Shown: positions 24,412 to 32,679 of the stretch, one piece after another
How positions within the stretch are numbered: position 1 is the first letter of the stretch
Layout: every line of letters starts with the position of its first letter
Assembly: GCF_013282665.1 (NCBI RefSeq)
Contig: NZ_CP054041.1
Coordinates: 496,001 to 560,000, forward strand
Source of the DNA: Listeria monocytogenes
Lineage (GTDB): Bacteria > Bacillota > Bacilli > Lactobacillales > Listeriaceae
DNA: 64,000 bases
Direction of reading: 5' to 3'
The notes under the pieces: model-generated
What the model was told of the DNA's origin: nothing
The model's database searches: none
What the model saw: the letters and a program-made list of their open reading frames with translations, nothing else
Program-made: the position numbers and the translations under genes

Positions 24412-26703
24412 TCAGCTTGAGCACCATTCGCACTCTTCAACATCGATATCGTTAGAGCGGACATAGTAAGTTGTTTTTAGTCCTTCATTCCAAGCGGTCA
24501 TGTGTAGTTCCAGTAATTTACTTGCTTTGATACCACTTGGCACGTAGAAATTAAAGCTTAATGATTGGTCTACGTGACGTTGACGACGACCGTTTTGACG
24601 AACACTTGCGAATTGGTCTACTTTGTAAGCACCTTTTTCGTAGTACGGGTATGTGCTTAAGTTTAAGTCTGGCGCGATTACGGGACGACGGTAGTCCTTT
24701 TTCTCTTCATAGTAGAACGCGCTGTATATTGGGTCGATTGAAGCAGTGGATCCAGCAATTTGCGCTGTACTCATATTTGGTGCTACAGCTACAAGATATG
24801 CATTACGCAAACCTTTCTCTGCTACTTCTTTTGCTAATTCTTGCCATTCAGGTGAGTTATAGTTACGACGCGCGAAATATTCTCCTGTATTCCAGTCGCT
24901 GCCTTTGAAGACTTTGTAAGCACCTTTTTCTTGCGCTAGTTTGTTGCTTGCGCGAATAGCTAAATAGTTAATTTGTTCATATAATTCATCCGCATATTTC
25001 TCTGCTTCTTCGGAGTCCCACGCGATATTTTTAAGAGCAAGCAGGTGATGCCAACCGAATGTCCCAAGCCCGATAGAACGATATTTTTGATTCGTAATAG
25101 TTGCTTGTGGTACTGGTAGTTCGTTTAAGTCGATAACATTATCAAGCATACGTACTTCCACTTCGATTAAACGTTCTAAAGTGCCTTCTTCCGCTACTAC
25201 CGCACGACCTAGGTTAACAGAAGATAAGTTACATACAACAAAATCTCCCGCTTGTTTTGTAATAACAATTTGATCTCCGGAAATAATTTCTTGAATCATT
25301 TTTGTTGGGCTCATGTTTTGCATGATTTCTGTACATAAGTTACTAGAATACACCATGCCTTCATGTTTATTAGGGTTCATTCTGTTTACTTCATCACGGT
25401 AAAACATGAATGGATTCCCTGTTTCTAATTGACTCATCATGACACGTTTCATAATATCAATTGCTTTAACGATTTTTTTACTGATTGTTTCATCAGCTAC
25501 TAATTCGTCATATTTTTCGCGGAAAGTACCTTCCCCTTTTGTTTCATCGTAGAAATCTTGTAGGTACCAGCCTTTTTTCGCTTTTACTTCATGTGGGTCG
25601 AATAAATACCATTCGCCGCGACGCTCTACAGCTTCCATGAAAATATCAGGGATACAAACTGCAGTAAATACATCATGTGCACGTAAACGTTGATCTCCAT
25701 TGTTTAAACGTAAATCAAGGAAAGATTCGATATCTTTATGGAAAACATCTAAATAAACAGCAATCGCACCTTTACGTTGGCCTAATTGGTCCACGCTCAC
25801 TGCCGTATTATTTAATTGCTTAATCCAAGGAATAACGCCACCACTTGCGCCTTTTACCCCGCGGATAGCAGCTCCTGTTGAACGAACGTACCCAAGATAT
25901 GCGCCAACACCACCACCGTGCTTAGAAACTCTAGCAACGTCTGTATTGCTGTCATAAATACCTTGCAAGCTATCATCTACAGTATCAATGAAACAACTAG
26001 ACAATTGACCGCCAACTTTTCCAGCGTTCGCAAGTGTCGGTGTAGCAACAGTCATATATAGGTTACTTAAAGCCCAGTATGCTTCTTCCACTAGTTTCAT
26101 TCGTTTTTCTTTTGGTTCATTTTGCATTAAATAAAGTGCGATAGTTAACCAACGTTCTTGTGGCAACTCATACACATTACGTTCAGAGTCCGTTGCTAAA
26201 TAACGAGTCGCAAGTAAATACAAACCATTATACGTAAACAATTTATCTTTTTCAGGGTCAATTAATTTCCCCGCTGCAATCAAATCTTCTTTAGAATAAT
26301 TTTTTAGAATATTGCCAGAATAAATACCACGTTCGCCTAAACTCTCTTGAAGTCCAACGTACGAACCATATTTATCATCGTCATTATAAAAACGATTTTT
26401 ACTCGCTTTTTTGTATAATTTATTTAAATAAAGGCGTGCCGCGAAATGTTCCCATTCAGGAATATGAATATCTGTACGAGCTTCTGCTTCCCTAATTAAA
26501 TAATCGACTAATTCGTCAGCCGCATAATCTTCCTTCTTCTCTACAAAATTAAAAACCTTACGTTTGTAATCTTCTAAATCAAGTTTTGGAAATTCTTCAT
26601 GGATTTTCTCTAAATATCCATCCAATCGGCTTTTGTCAAAAGGTAGCTTTCTGTTTCCCCCGTCTTTTACTATGTAAGTTGTCATTTGCAATCCCCATTT
26701 CAT
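24412..26703 (-). CDS. nrdA: Ribonucleotide reductase large subunit NrdA
   Basis: 763 residues. N-terminal ATP-cone (about 7-100), then the ten-stranded barrel with the first redox cysteine in LSSCFIDTVDDS, the active-site triad in NLCTEI (Asn, Cys, Glu), and the C-terminal shuttle cysteines ECEWCSS at the very end. Reduces NDPs with the NrdB radical. ATG at 26703 has GAGG 8 nt upstream; an in-frame ATG six codons later with GGGG is an alternative. Transcription should be repressed by NrdR and may be attenuated in the leader. Confidence 0.95.
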   Translation of the reverse strand: MKWGLQMTTYIVKDGGNRKLPFDKSRLDGYLEKIHEEFPKLDLEDYKRKVFNFVEKKEDYAADELVDYLIREAEARTDIHIPEWEHFAARLYLNKLYKKASKNRFYNDDDKYGSYVGLQESLGERGIYSGNILKNYSKEDLIAAGKLIDPEKDKLFTYNGLYLLATRYLATDSERNVYELPQERWLTIALYLMQNEPKEKRMKLVEEAYWALSNLYMTVATPTLANAGKVGGQLSSCFIDTVDDSLQGIYDSNTDVARVSKHGGGVGAYLGYVRSTGAAIRGVKGASGGVIPWIKQLNNTAVSVDQLGQRKGAIAVYLDVFHKDIESFLDLRLNNGDQRLRAHDVFTAVCIPDIFMEAVERRGEWYLFDPHEVKAKKGWYLQDFYDETKGEGTFREKYDELVADETISKKIVKAIDIMKRVMMSQLETGNPFMFYRDEVNRMNPNKHEGMVYSSNLCTEIMQNMSPTKMIQEIISGDQIVITKQAGDFVVCNLSSVNLGRAVVAEEGTLERLIEVEVRMLDNVIDLNELPVPQATITNQKYRSIGLGTFGWHHLLALKNIAWDSEEAEKYADELYEQINYLAIRASNKLAQEKGAYKVFKGSDWNTGEYFARRNYNSPEWQELAKEVAEKGLRNAYLVAVAPNMSTAQIAGSTASIDPIYSAFYYEEKKDYRRPVIAPDLNLSTYPYYEKGAYKVDQFASVRQNGRRQRHVDQSLSFNFYVPSGIKASKLLELHMTAWNEGLKTTYYVRSNDIDVEECEWCSS

Positions 26704-26787
26704 CCTTTTTTCCTCGTTGTAAAAATATCTGATTCATTTTGCGCTTTTCATTCGTCCGCTGAACTATTTGTGGTCGTTCCATGGAGC

Positions 26788-26833
26788 AAAAAAATTAACT
26801 TTTAAAGGAGCAAATTCCCCTGATAAAAGTTAA
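26788..26833 (-). terminator. Terminator-like hairpin in the nrdA leader
   Basis: Minus strand TTAACTTTTA/TAAAAGTTAA, 10 bp, with a 19-nt apical part able to pair GGGG with CTCC, followed directly by seven T. It lies between the nrd promoter and the nrdA start, with no other gene on this strand to end, so an attenuator is likely. Confidence 0.65.
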
Positions 26834-26861
26834 AAGGCGATGAAGCAATATTTCGCTTTCG

Positions 26862-26877
26862 ATACTATATATAGTAT
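26862..26877. promoter_or_regulatory. NrdR box 1
   Basis: ATACTATATATAGTAT is a perfect palindrome matching the NrdR consensus ACACTATATATAGTGT closely. It covers the -10 box of the nrd promoter. Confidence 0.8.
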
Positions 26878-26899
26878 AACTTTTTTTATGTGAATGCAA
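26871..26899 (-). promoter_or_regulatory. nrdA promoter
   Basis: Minus strand: -35 TTGCAT (26899-26894), 17-bp spacer, -10 TACTAT (26876-26871). It predicts a leader of about 160 nt before nrdA. Confidence 0.75.
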
Positions 26900-26909
26900 G
26901 ATATAGTGC
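26894..26909. promoter_or_regulatory. NrdR box 2
   Basis: The right half TATAGTGC fits the NrdR consensus; the left half is degenerate. Its centre is 32 bp from box 1 (three helical turns), the usual spacing of paired NrdR boxes, and it covers the -35. Confidence 0.65.
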
Positions 26910-27240
26910 TCTGATTTTATTGTAGAAATTGCCAAAACAATGATAACGACAAGGTTTTCAGCAAATAAAAAAATTTTTTCCGACAATTGTGTGTTTTCGA
27001 GCATATTTCAACTATAAAAATGCCACTACTTCTAGTGCTTATTTTTCTGGTAGTTTCTACATTTAGTAGTTAAAAAAAGACTGCTTTGTAACTTCACAAT
27101 CTTTTATGATTTCACTTTGTCACCTTTCTGACAAAATTGTAAGATTACTAGTGAATTTTGTTAGTTAACAAAAGGGATAAATTCGTCATTTCGTTGTAAA
27201 CTTAATGTAATAAAACAAATCAAGAGAGGATGAGGAAGAA
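26910..27240. other. Divergent intergenic region nrdA-yxeA-like
   Basis: About 330 bp between the nrd promoter and the YxeA-like gene. It contains the perfect operator-like palindrome at 27156-27173 and should hold the promoter of the rightward gene. No small gene or known RNA was recognised. Confidence 0.5.
27156..27173. promoter_or_regulatory. Operator-like palindrome upstream of the YxeA-like gene
   Basis: TTTTGTTA-GT-TAACAAAA, two perfect 8-bp arms separated by 2 bp, about 70 bp before the start codon. It is not a PrfA box (TTAACANNTGTTAA has the opposite arm order). Confidence 0.45.
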
Positions 27241-27582
27241 ATGTTTACTAAAAAAAGAGGTTTAATGTTATTAGCTGCAGTTCTTCTAACTGTTTGCGCG
27301 ATTTGGGAGTATGCGATGCCAACTGATGCCGCAGTAAAATCCTATTACGTGAAAGTAGAAGACGCTGGAAAACCCGTTCAAAAAAATCAATTCAAAGGGT
27401 TCAAATATGTATCAAATGTTTATGATGACAAAGGAAAACAAAAACAACTAACTTTCTATTCAGAAAAAGAATTAACTAAGAACGAACAATTTAAGGTACT
27501 TGTTGGTGAGAACAAAATGGTTGTTAATTATAAAAAAATCAATAATGTCCCTGATAAAATTAAATATTTAGCAGAAAAATAA
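27241..27582 (+). CDS. YxeA-family (DUF1093) secreted or anchored protein
   Basis: 113 residues. The N-terminal hydrophobic segment (about 7-24, LMLLAAVLLTVCAIWEYAM) is followed by AVKSYYVKVEDAGKPV, then an OB-like small beta domain with KQLTFYSEKELTKN, all typical of YxeA-like proteins. Role unknown; members are small exported proteins. SD GAGAGGATGAGG. Ends at a strong terminator. Confidence 0.75.
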   Translation: MFTKKRGLMLLAAVLLTVCAIWEYAMPTDAAVKSYYVKVEDAGKPVQKNQFKGFKYVSNVYDDKGKQKQLTFYSEKELTKNEQFKVLVGENKMVVNYKKINNVPDKIKYLAEK

Positions 27583-27628
27583 AAACGCTTTGCATCGCCT
27601 CCGAATAAGAGGCAAGCAAAGCGTTTTT
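27581..27628 (+). terminator. Terminator of the YxeA-like gene
   Basis: AAAAACGCTTTGC/GCAAAGCGTTTTT outer stem of 13 bp, with an inner CTC/GAG pairing, followed by T-runs. Confidence 0.88.
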
Positions 27629-27690
27629 ATTTTTATTATGATATTTTCTCTTATGAAGTTGATGGTTTGACTTGCTTCTCTTAATAGACA

Positions 27691-27721
27691 AAAGCAGGCT
27701 TATATTTTTCAAGCCTGCTTT
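27691..27721. terminator. Terminator of the CsbD-like gene
   Basis: AAAGCAGGCTT/AAGCCTGCTTT, 11-bp stem with 9-nt loop, next to the stop codon of the minus-strand csbD-like gene; flanked by A and T runs. Confidence 0.85.
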
Positions 27722-27726
27722 TTAAC

Positions 27727-27912
27727 TTATTCGGATAATTTCTTTTTAGCGTCGCCGGTTTTATCTTCTACTTCGCCTTTAGCTTTTTGTGCTTTACCTT
27801 CTACTTGTTTGCCTTTATCATCTGTTGCTTTACCGAATTTGTCTTTTGCGTCACCTACTACTTTATCTTTAAGTCCTTTTGCTTTGTCTTTCATGCCTTT
27901 ATCTTCGCTCAT
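27727..27912 (-). CDS. CsbD-family stress protein
   Basis: 61 residues, almost entirely Lys, Asp, Glu, Gly and Ala, with repeating KxKGxxxKVVGDAKDK-like heptads; a CsbD/YwmG-type small hydrophilic protein. Family members are general-stress proteins of unknown molecular role. AGGAGG 7 nt before the ATG. A SigB-like promoter lies upstream, and I recall the Listeria gene (lmo2158) as SigB-dependent. Confidence 0.88.
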   Translation of the reverse strand: MSEDKGMKDKAKGLKDKVVGDAKDKFGKATDDKGKQVEGKAQKAKGEVEDKTGDAKKKLSE

Positions 27913-27972
27913 TGATATTGCCTCCTAATTAGAATATTTTCTAATGAAGAATTCTTTATCTCCATAGTAGTG

Positions 27973-27998
27973 TTTTCCACAAATTAGGAAGCTAAAAC
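27973..27998 (-). promoter_or_regulatory. Possible SigB promoter of the CsbD-like gene
   Basis: Minus strand: GTTT (27998-27995), 16-bp spacer, GGAAAA (27978-27973), near the SigB pattern GTTT...GGGWAT. The -10 match is imperfect. Confidence 0.5.
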
Positions 27999-28005
27999 AT
28001 CTTTT

Positions 28006-29055
28006 TTAAATAGAACGGATAGTTCGATTCGTCTCAGCCGCTTCAAATATGGCTTCAATCAATTTTAAAACTTGATAAACTTCTTCGTTTTGAACGATTG
28101 GTTCACTCTTATTATTTAAAACATCAACAAAATTATTATAAAAAGATGGAGCTAATTTGGCAGGCGCTGGAAGTGATAATGTATTAGTTGCTTCCTCGCT
28201 TGGTGGTGCCATTGTTTTTGTTAATCCTTGCCCAGCTTTAATTGGTGTTGGCTCAGACGTTTTAGCGAGTGCGGTTGGTTTGACGATTTCCCCGCTTAAA
28301 TCCCAATCATGAATAATTCCAGTTCCTTCTGTGCCTTTGACATACCAGCGAGGTAGTTTAATGAAGTTCGTTGTCCCCACCTCAATTTGAGCAGTGATGC
28401 CATTTTCAAAAGTAATGAACGTGACAAAGCCATCATCGACTTCATCCCCAAGCGCAAAACTTAGATTAGCAGATACAGATTTCACGTTGCTATCGACTAG
28501 GAATAACAATTGGTCAAGTAGATGCACACCCCAATCAAGCACCATCCCACCGCCATGTGCTTTCAAATGACGCCAATCTCCTGGAATTCCATTTGCTCCG
28601 TGGACACGTGATTCTAGGTGGAACATTTCACCAATCGTTTTTTGTTCAAACATTTCTTTAATAATTAGGAAATCCTCGTCCCAGCGTCTATTTTGATGAA
28701 CCATAAAATGTTTGTTTACTTTTTTTGCTACATCCATAATTGCTAATAAATCTTCACTTGTCATCGTCACTGGTTTCTCGCAAACAACATGCTTACCTGC
28801 CTCGAGCGCAGTAATAGACAGTTCTTTATGGCTATCATTCGGTGTTGCGATAAGAACCGCATCTACTTTTTCGTCCGCTAAAACAGCTTCAAAGCTTTCG
28901 TAGATTTTCAAACCTTTTTCAGCAGCGGCTTCGCGTTTTTCTTCTAGAATGTCGAATACGCCGTGAACTTCCAAATTATCAGCAGCGGATGCAAGCGTTA
29001 CATGATAGCTTCCCATCCCGCCGTAACCAACAATTACTAATTGATATTTTTTCAT
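28006..29055 (-). CDS. Gfo/Idh/MocA-family oxidoreductase
   Basis: 349 residues. Rossmann NAD(P)-binding start VIVGYGGMGSYH (about 7-18), catalytic-lysine motif VCEKPVTM (about 91-98) and C-terminal domain motif GGGMVLDWGVHLLDQLL (about 165-181). Oxidises a hydroxyl of a sugar or cyclitol with NAD(P)+. Last gene of a five-gene operon that contains a second, distinct Gfo/Idh protein. Substrate unknown. SD AAAGGGTG. Confidence 0.88.
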   Translation of the reverse strand: MKKYQLVIVGYGGMGSYHVTLASAADNLEVHGVFDILEEKREAAAEKGLKIYESFEAVLADEKVDAVLIATPNDSHKELSITALEAGKHVVCEKPVTMTSEDLLAIMDVAKKVNKHFMVHQNRRWDEDFLIIKEMFEQKTIGEMFHLESRVHGANGIPGDWRHLKAHGGGMVLDWGVHLLDQLLFLVDSNVKSVSANLSFALGDEVDDGFVTFITFENGITAQIEVGTTNFIKLPRWYVKGTEGTGIIHDWDLSGEIVKPTALAKTSEPTPIKAGQGLTKTMAPPSEEATNTLSLPAPAKLAPSFYNNFVDVLNNKSEPIVQNEEVYQVLKLIEAIFEAAETNRTIRSI

Positions 29056-29077
29056 CCTAAGACACCCTTTCTTATCG

Positions 29078-30046
29078 TTAAGCCCACCACATATCTAGTG
29101 GTTTATCTTTAATTAAAATCGATTGTAAGTTTGTTACAGCACGGTCGAAACCTTCATCAATCGACATTAATGGATCTTCGTGTTCAATGCTGACAACATA
29201 ATCATAGCCATATGTTCTAAGTGCACTCATAATATTCGACCATTCTGTCAAACTATGCCCACAACCAACCGAACGGAATGTCCAACTTCTCGTTTGTACA
29301 TCGCCATATGGTTGCATATCAGTTAAACCATACATGTTAATATTATCTTGATCTAAATAAGTATCCTTAGCATGGAAATGATGAATTGCTCCAGCTTTTC
29401 CTAGGATTTTAATAGCACCAACTGGGTCGATTCCTTGCCACCATAAATGACTTGGGTCTAAATTAACCCCGATAGAATCATTTGTTTCTTCCCGCAGTTT
29501 TAAAATGGTATATGGCGTATGACATAAGAAGCCACCATGTAGTTCAATACCAATTTTAACGCCACTGGCTGCTGCAAGTTCGCCAATTTCTTTCCAATAT
29601 GGAATTAATTTTGTTTCCCACTGCCACGTTTTGATATCGCTATAAACAGTCGGCCAAGGAATAACCGGCCAGTTCGGCGCTTTAGCATCATCACTATCAC
29701 CAGCTGTTCCAGAAAATGTATTAACAACCGGAACATTCATTAATGAAGCTAGTTTAATTGATTTTCGTAAAATTTCATCGGACGCTGCCGCTTCTTCTTT
29801 ATTTGGAGAAATCGGATTATCATGACAACTAAATGCACTAATCGTTAATCCCCGGCTAGTAAATTTTTCTAAGTATTCTTTGCGTGCTGCTTCGCTTGCC
29901 AAAAGTTCGTCCGTCAGGCAGTGATGATTCCCAGGGTTTCCTCCTGTGCCAATTTCTACAGCATCAAGCCCTGCTGCTTTCACTTTATCTAACATTTCTT
30001 CTAATGATAAATTAGCAAATAATGGTGTAAAAACGCCTAATTTCAT
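29078..30046 (-). CDS. TIM-barrel sugar isomerase/epimerase-like protein
   Basis: 322 residues of the AP-endonuclease-2-like sugar phosphate isomerase/epimerase superfamily. Metal-site acids and histidines lie in IGIELHGGFLCH (about 185-196), GVNLDPSHLWWQGIDP (about 212-227), HHFHAKD (about 236-242) and VSIEHEDPL (about 292-300). Members are isomerases, epimerases, dehydratases or 3-keto-glycoside lyases. Starts at ATG 30046 with GGGAGGAAATAAAA, 2 nt after the ThuA gene. Confidence 0.85.
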   Translation of the reverse strand: MKLGVFTPLFANLSLEEMLDKVKAAGLDAVEIGTGGNPGNHHCLTDELLASEAARKEYLEKFTSRGLTISAFSCHDNPISPNKEEAAASDEILRKSIKLASLMNVPVVNTFSGTAGDSDDAKAPNWPVIPWPTVYSDIKTWQWETKLIPYWKEIGELAAASGVKIGIELHGGFLCHTPYTILKLREETNDSIGVNLDPSHLWWQGIDPVGAIKILGKAGAIHHFHAKDTYLDQDNINMYGLTDMQPYGDVQTRSWTFRSVGCGHSLTEWSNIMSALRTYGYDYVVSIEHEDPLMSIDEGFDRAVTNLQSILIKDKPLDMWWA

Positions 30047-30048
30047 TT

Positions 30049-30771
30049 TTATTTCCTCCCTATTTTTTCAAGTGGTTGGTGATTTCCGTATGCCGGATAA
30101 TTCTTCCGACCTTCCGCGCACCAATGTACGCCGTTAATAATTACTTGCTGAATATCCGGATGGTGATATGTTGGATAGGATTCGTGGCCTGGTTGGAAAT
30201 AGAAAATTCGACCATTTCCTCGTTTGTAGGTAATCCCACTTCGGAAAACTTCGCCGCCTTCAAACCAACCTGAGAAAATTAGTTCGTCAGGTGTTGGAAT
30301 GTCAAAATGCTCGCCGTACATTTCTTCCTCGTCCAACTCGATAAATTCACCAATGCCTTTTGCAATCGGATGTGTTGGGTCAACTACCCAAAGCCTTTCT
30401 CTTTCATTTGCTTCGCGCCATTTTAAATCACAACTTGTTCCCATTAGACGCATAAAGATTTTCGACATATGACCAGAATGTAGTACAACAAGTCCCATAC
30501 CTTCTAACACGCGTTTTTGCACACGATCGACAATCTTGTCTTCTACACGGTCATGCCCCATGTGTCCCCACCAAATCAGTACATCCGTATTCGCTAACAC
30601 TTCTTCGGTAAGACCATGTTCAGGCTCTTCTAAAGTAGCCGTTCCCGCGTCAATTCCAGCTTTTTTTAGGAAACTAGCAATTTGTCCGTGAATTCCGTCT
30701 GGATAAATAGCCAGCACCGCATCATCTTCTTTTTCATGTAAAAATTCGTTCCACACTGTTACACGTGTCAT
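30049..30771 (-). CDS. ThuA-like protein
   Basis: 240 residues from ATG 30771 ([16 protein letters not shown]), chosen because GGAGGAG is 7 nt upstream. ThuA/glutamine-amidotransferase-like fold: [16 protein letters not shown] (about 72-87), [17 protein letters not shown] (about 105-121) and the C-terminal [19 protein letters not shown] (about 198-216). ThuA proteins act on 3-keto-disaccharides in trehalose/sucrose breakdown of rhizobia (family knowledge). Here between two isomerases and two oxidoreductases, it argues for a 3-keto-sugar route. Confidence 0.83.
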   Translation of the reverse strand: MTRVTVWNEFLHEKEDDAVLAIYPDGIHGQIASFLKKAGIDAGTATLEEPEHGLTEEVLANTDVLIWWGHMGHDRVEDKIVDRVQKRVLEGMGLVVLHSGHMSKIFMRLMGTSCDLKWREANERERLWVVDPTHPIAKGIGEFIELDEEEMYGEHFDIPTPDELIFSGWFEGGEVFRSGITYKRGNGRIFYFQPGHESYPTYHHPDIQQVIINGVHWCAEGRKNYPAYGNHQPLEKIGRK

Positions 30772-30772
30772 A

Positions 30773-31513
30773 TTAGTTCTCCTCCAATACATTTGCTAAA
30801 TACGTATAACCTTTGGCCACGCTTGTTAGTGGATCTTGCGTAAATGCTTCTTGTTCAATAATCAGCCAGGTTGTTCCAGATTGAAGCGCCGTTTTAACAA
30901 AACCAGGCACGTCCAAAACACCTTCACCAATAATAGTGCTTTCCTTGTTCGCGTTCGATTTATCCTTAATATGAATAAGTGGTACCCGGTTACGATATTT
31001 TTCGATAAAAGGAATAACGCCAATTCCCGCATACTCTATCCAGTAAGTATCTAATTCCGCAACCATTTCTGGTACTTCTTCAAGTAAAGTGTCCAAAATA
31101 ATTTCATTCTCTAATTTATCTAATTCATGGGCATGATTATGATAGCCAAAATGCATCCCAGCTTGTTGAACCGTTTTTGTGATTTCTCGAAGTTTTTCAC
31201 TAAATGTAAGCCATTCTTGCTTTGTTTTAAAGTCTGCATATGGGCAAATAATGTATTCATTCCCCAATTCACGTTCAAACAAAATGACATTTTCTAAGTC
31301 TATCTCAAGCTGTTCTTTACTAATATGCGATCCAGCTACTTCTAGTCCAAGTTCAGCTAATTTCGCTTTGATTTCACTGGCAGATTTACCATAATAACCA
31401 GCAAACTCCACGCCATCATAACCCATTTCCGCCACTTTTTCTAGTGTTCCAAAAAAGTCATCTTCACAAGCTTCCTTAACACTCCACAACTGTAAAGCAA
31501 TTTTCGCTTTCAT
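30773..31513 (-). CDS. TIM-barrel sugar isomerase/epimerase-like protein
   Basis: 246 residues, same superfamily as the product of 29078-30046 but short and clearly different. Metal-site region residues: [10 protein letters not shown] (about 138-147), [11 protein letters not shown] (about 167-177), [10 protein letters not shown] (about 190-199) and WLIIEQEAF (about 221-229). SD AAGGAGGAAG before ATG 31513. Its stop lies 1 nt before the ThuA start, a translationally coupled pair. Confidence 0.85.
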   Translation of the reverse strand: MKAKIALQLWSVKEACEDDFFGTLEKVAEMGYDGVEFAGYYGKSASEIKAKLAELGLEVAGSHISKEQLEIDLENVILFERELGNEYIICPYADFKTKQEWLTFSEKLREITKTVQQAGMHFGYHNHAHELDKLENEIILDTLLEEVPEMVAELDTYWIEYAGIGVIPFIEKYRNRVPLIHIKDKSNANKESTIIGEGVLDVPGFVKTALQSGTTWLIIEQEAFTQDPLTSVAKGYTYLANVLEEN

Positions 31514-31528
31514 AAAGGCACTTCCTCC

Positions 31529-32605
31529 TTAATTAAAATAAACTGGTTGACCTGTTTTGGATGATTCATAAATAGCTTCTAAAATTTGTGTTACAACAAG
31601 TGCTTGTTCTGGTTTTACAACGGGATCTGTATTATTTTCAATTGCCGCTAACCATTGTTCTGCCTCGATTAACGCTGGATCATCACCAGTTCCATCATAA
31701 AAATCAACGCCGCCAGCTTCTAATTGAATTTTCTTTTCATACATTTGACTGTGCGCTTCGCCGTTAATCCGTAAGCCGTCTTCCATATCTGCGCCGCCTT
31801 CTGTTCCTGATAAAGACGTTCTCGCTTCACCGACATCGAGTGTATTAAGCGCCCAACTTGCTTCTAGCACAATCGTTGCGCCATTTTCCATCGTGATAAA
31901 ACCAAACGCGGAATCTTCTACAGTAAATTTACTTGGATCCCATGAACCCCATGCGTTTGCTGCATTTTCTTTTTTCGCAAGTTGATGATAACTGTTTCCT
32001 ACCACGTATTTTGGTTTATAATTGTCCATCATCCAAAGCGTTAAATCAAGCGCATGTGTTCCAATATCAATAAGCGGTCCGCCGCCCTGCGCTTCTTCAT
32101 CTAAAAACACACCCCACGTTGGGACAGCACGACGACGAATCGCTTTTGCTTTTGCATAATAGATATCACCTAATTCGCCGTTCTCACAAACTTGGTGCAA
32201 ATAATCCGAGTCTTTGCGGAATCTATTTTGGTAACCAATTGTTAGTTTTTTGCCTGTACGCTCTGCCGCTTCAATCATACTTTTCGCTTCTGCCGTTGTT
32301 TTCGCCATTGGTTTTTCACACATAACGTGTTTTCCGGCTTCCATTGCTGCGATAGAAATCTCCGCATGAGAAATATTTGGTGTACACACATGGATGACAT
32401 CGATGGATTTATCTTGGAGTAATTCTACATAGTTTGTGTATACGCTTGCATTTTCGCCACCAAATTCTTTTGCTGCTGCTTCTGCTTTTTCTAAGACAAT
32501 ATCGCAAAAAGCAACCATTTCTGCTTTCTCAGCTTTTAATAAACTTGGCATATGCTTCCCGTTTGCAATGCCTCCACAACCTATAATTCCAACTTTTAAT
32601 GTCAT
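31529..32605 (-). CDS. Gfo/Idh/MocA-family oxidoreductase
   Basis: 358 residues, first gene of the five-gene operon. N-terminal VGIIGCGGIANGKHMPSLL (about 5-23), catalytic motif HVMCEKPMAK (about 93-102) and GGGPLIDIGTHALDLTLW (about 174-191). The C-terminal motif keeps the Asp/His pair of active members. SD TTGGAGG. Distinct from the last gene of the operon, so two oxidation/reduction steps or two substrates are likely. An inverted repeat in front may be the AraC target. Confidence 0.9.
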   Translation of the reverse strand: MTLKVGIIGCGGIANGKHMPSLLKAEKAEMVAFCDIVLEKAEAAAKEFGGENASVYTNYVELLQDKSIDVIHVCTPNISHAEISIAAMEAGKHVMCEKPMAKTTAEAKSMIEAAERTGKKLTIGYQNRFRKDSDYLHQVCENGELGDIYYAKAKAIRRRAVPTWGVFLDEEAQGGGPLIDIGTHALDLTLWMMDNYKPKYVVGNSYHQLAKKENAANAWGSWDPSKFTVEDSAFGFITMENGATIVLEASWALNTLDVGEARTSLSGTEGGADMEDGLRINGEAHSQMYEKKIQLEAGGVDFYDGTGDDPALIEAEQWLAAIENNTDPVVKPEQALVVTQILEAIYESSKTGQPVYFN

Positions 32606-32621
32606 AATAAAAAACCTCCAA

Positions 32622-32651
32622 TAGTTTTGATAGTTACATCATACAAAACTA
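32622..32651. promoter_or_regulatory. Inverted repeat before the oxidoreductase operon
   Basis: TAGTTTTG-N14-CAAAACTA, 8-bp perfect arms, in the 74-bp gap between the AraC gene and the operon. It may be the regulator's site or a transcript hairpin. Confidence 0.4.
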
Positions 32652-32679
32652 CTGAAGGTAAATCTTCCTATTTTATTGC

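Noticed and set aside
26795..27004. 69-codon minus-strand open frame upstream of nrdA
   Set aside because: It spans the nrd promoter, NrdR boxes and leader hairpin; an unlikely protein.
27156..27173. PrfA box
   Set aside because: Arms are in the order TGTTA...TAACA, the reverse of TTAACA...TGTTAA.
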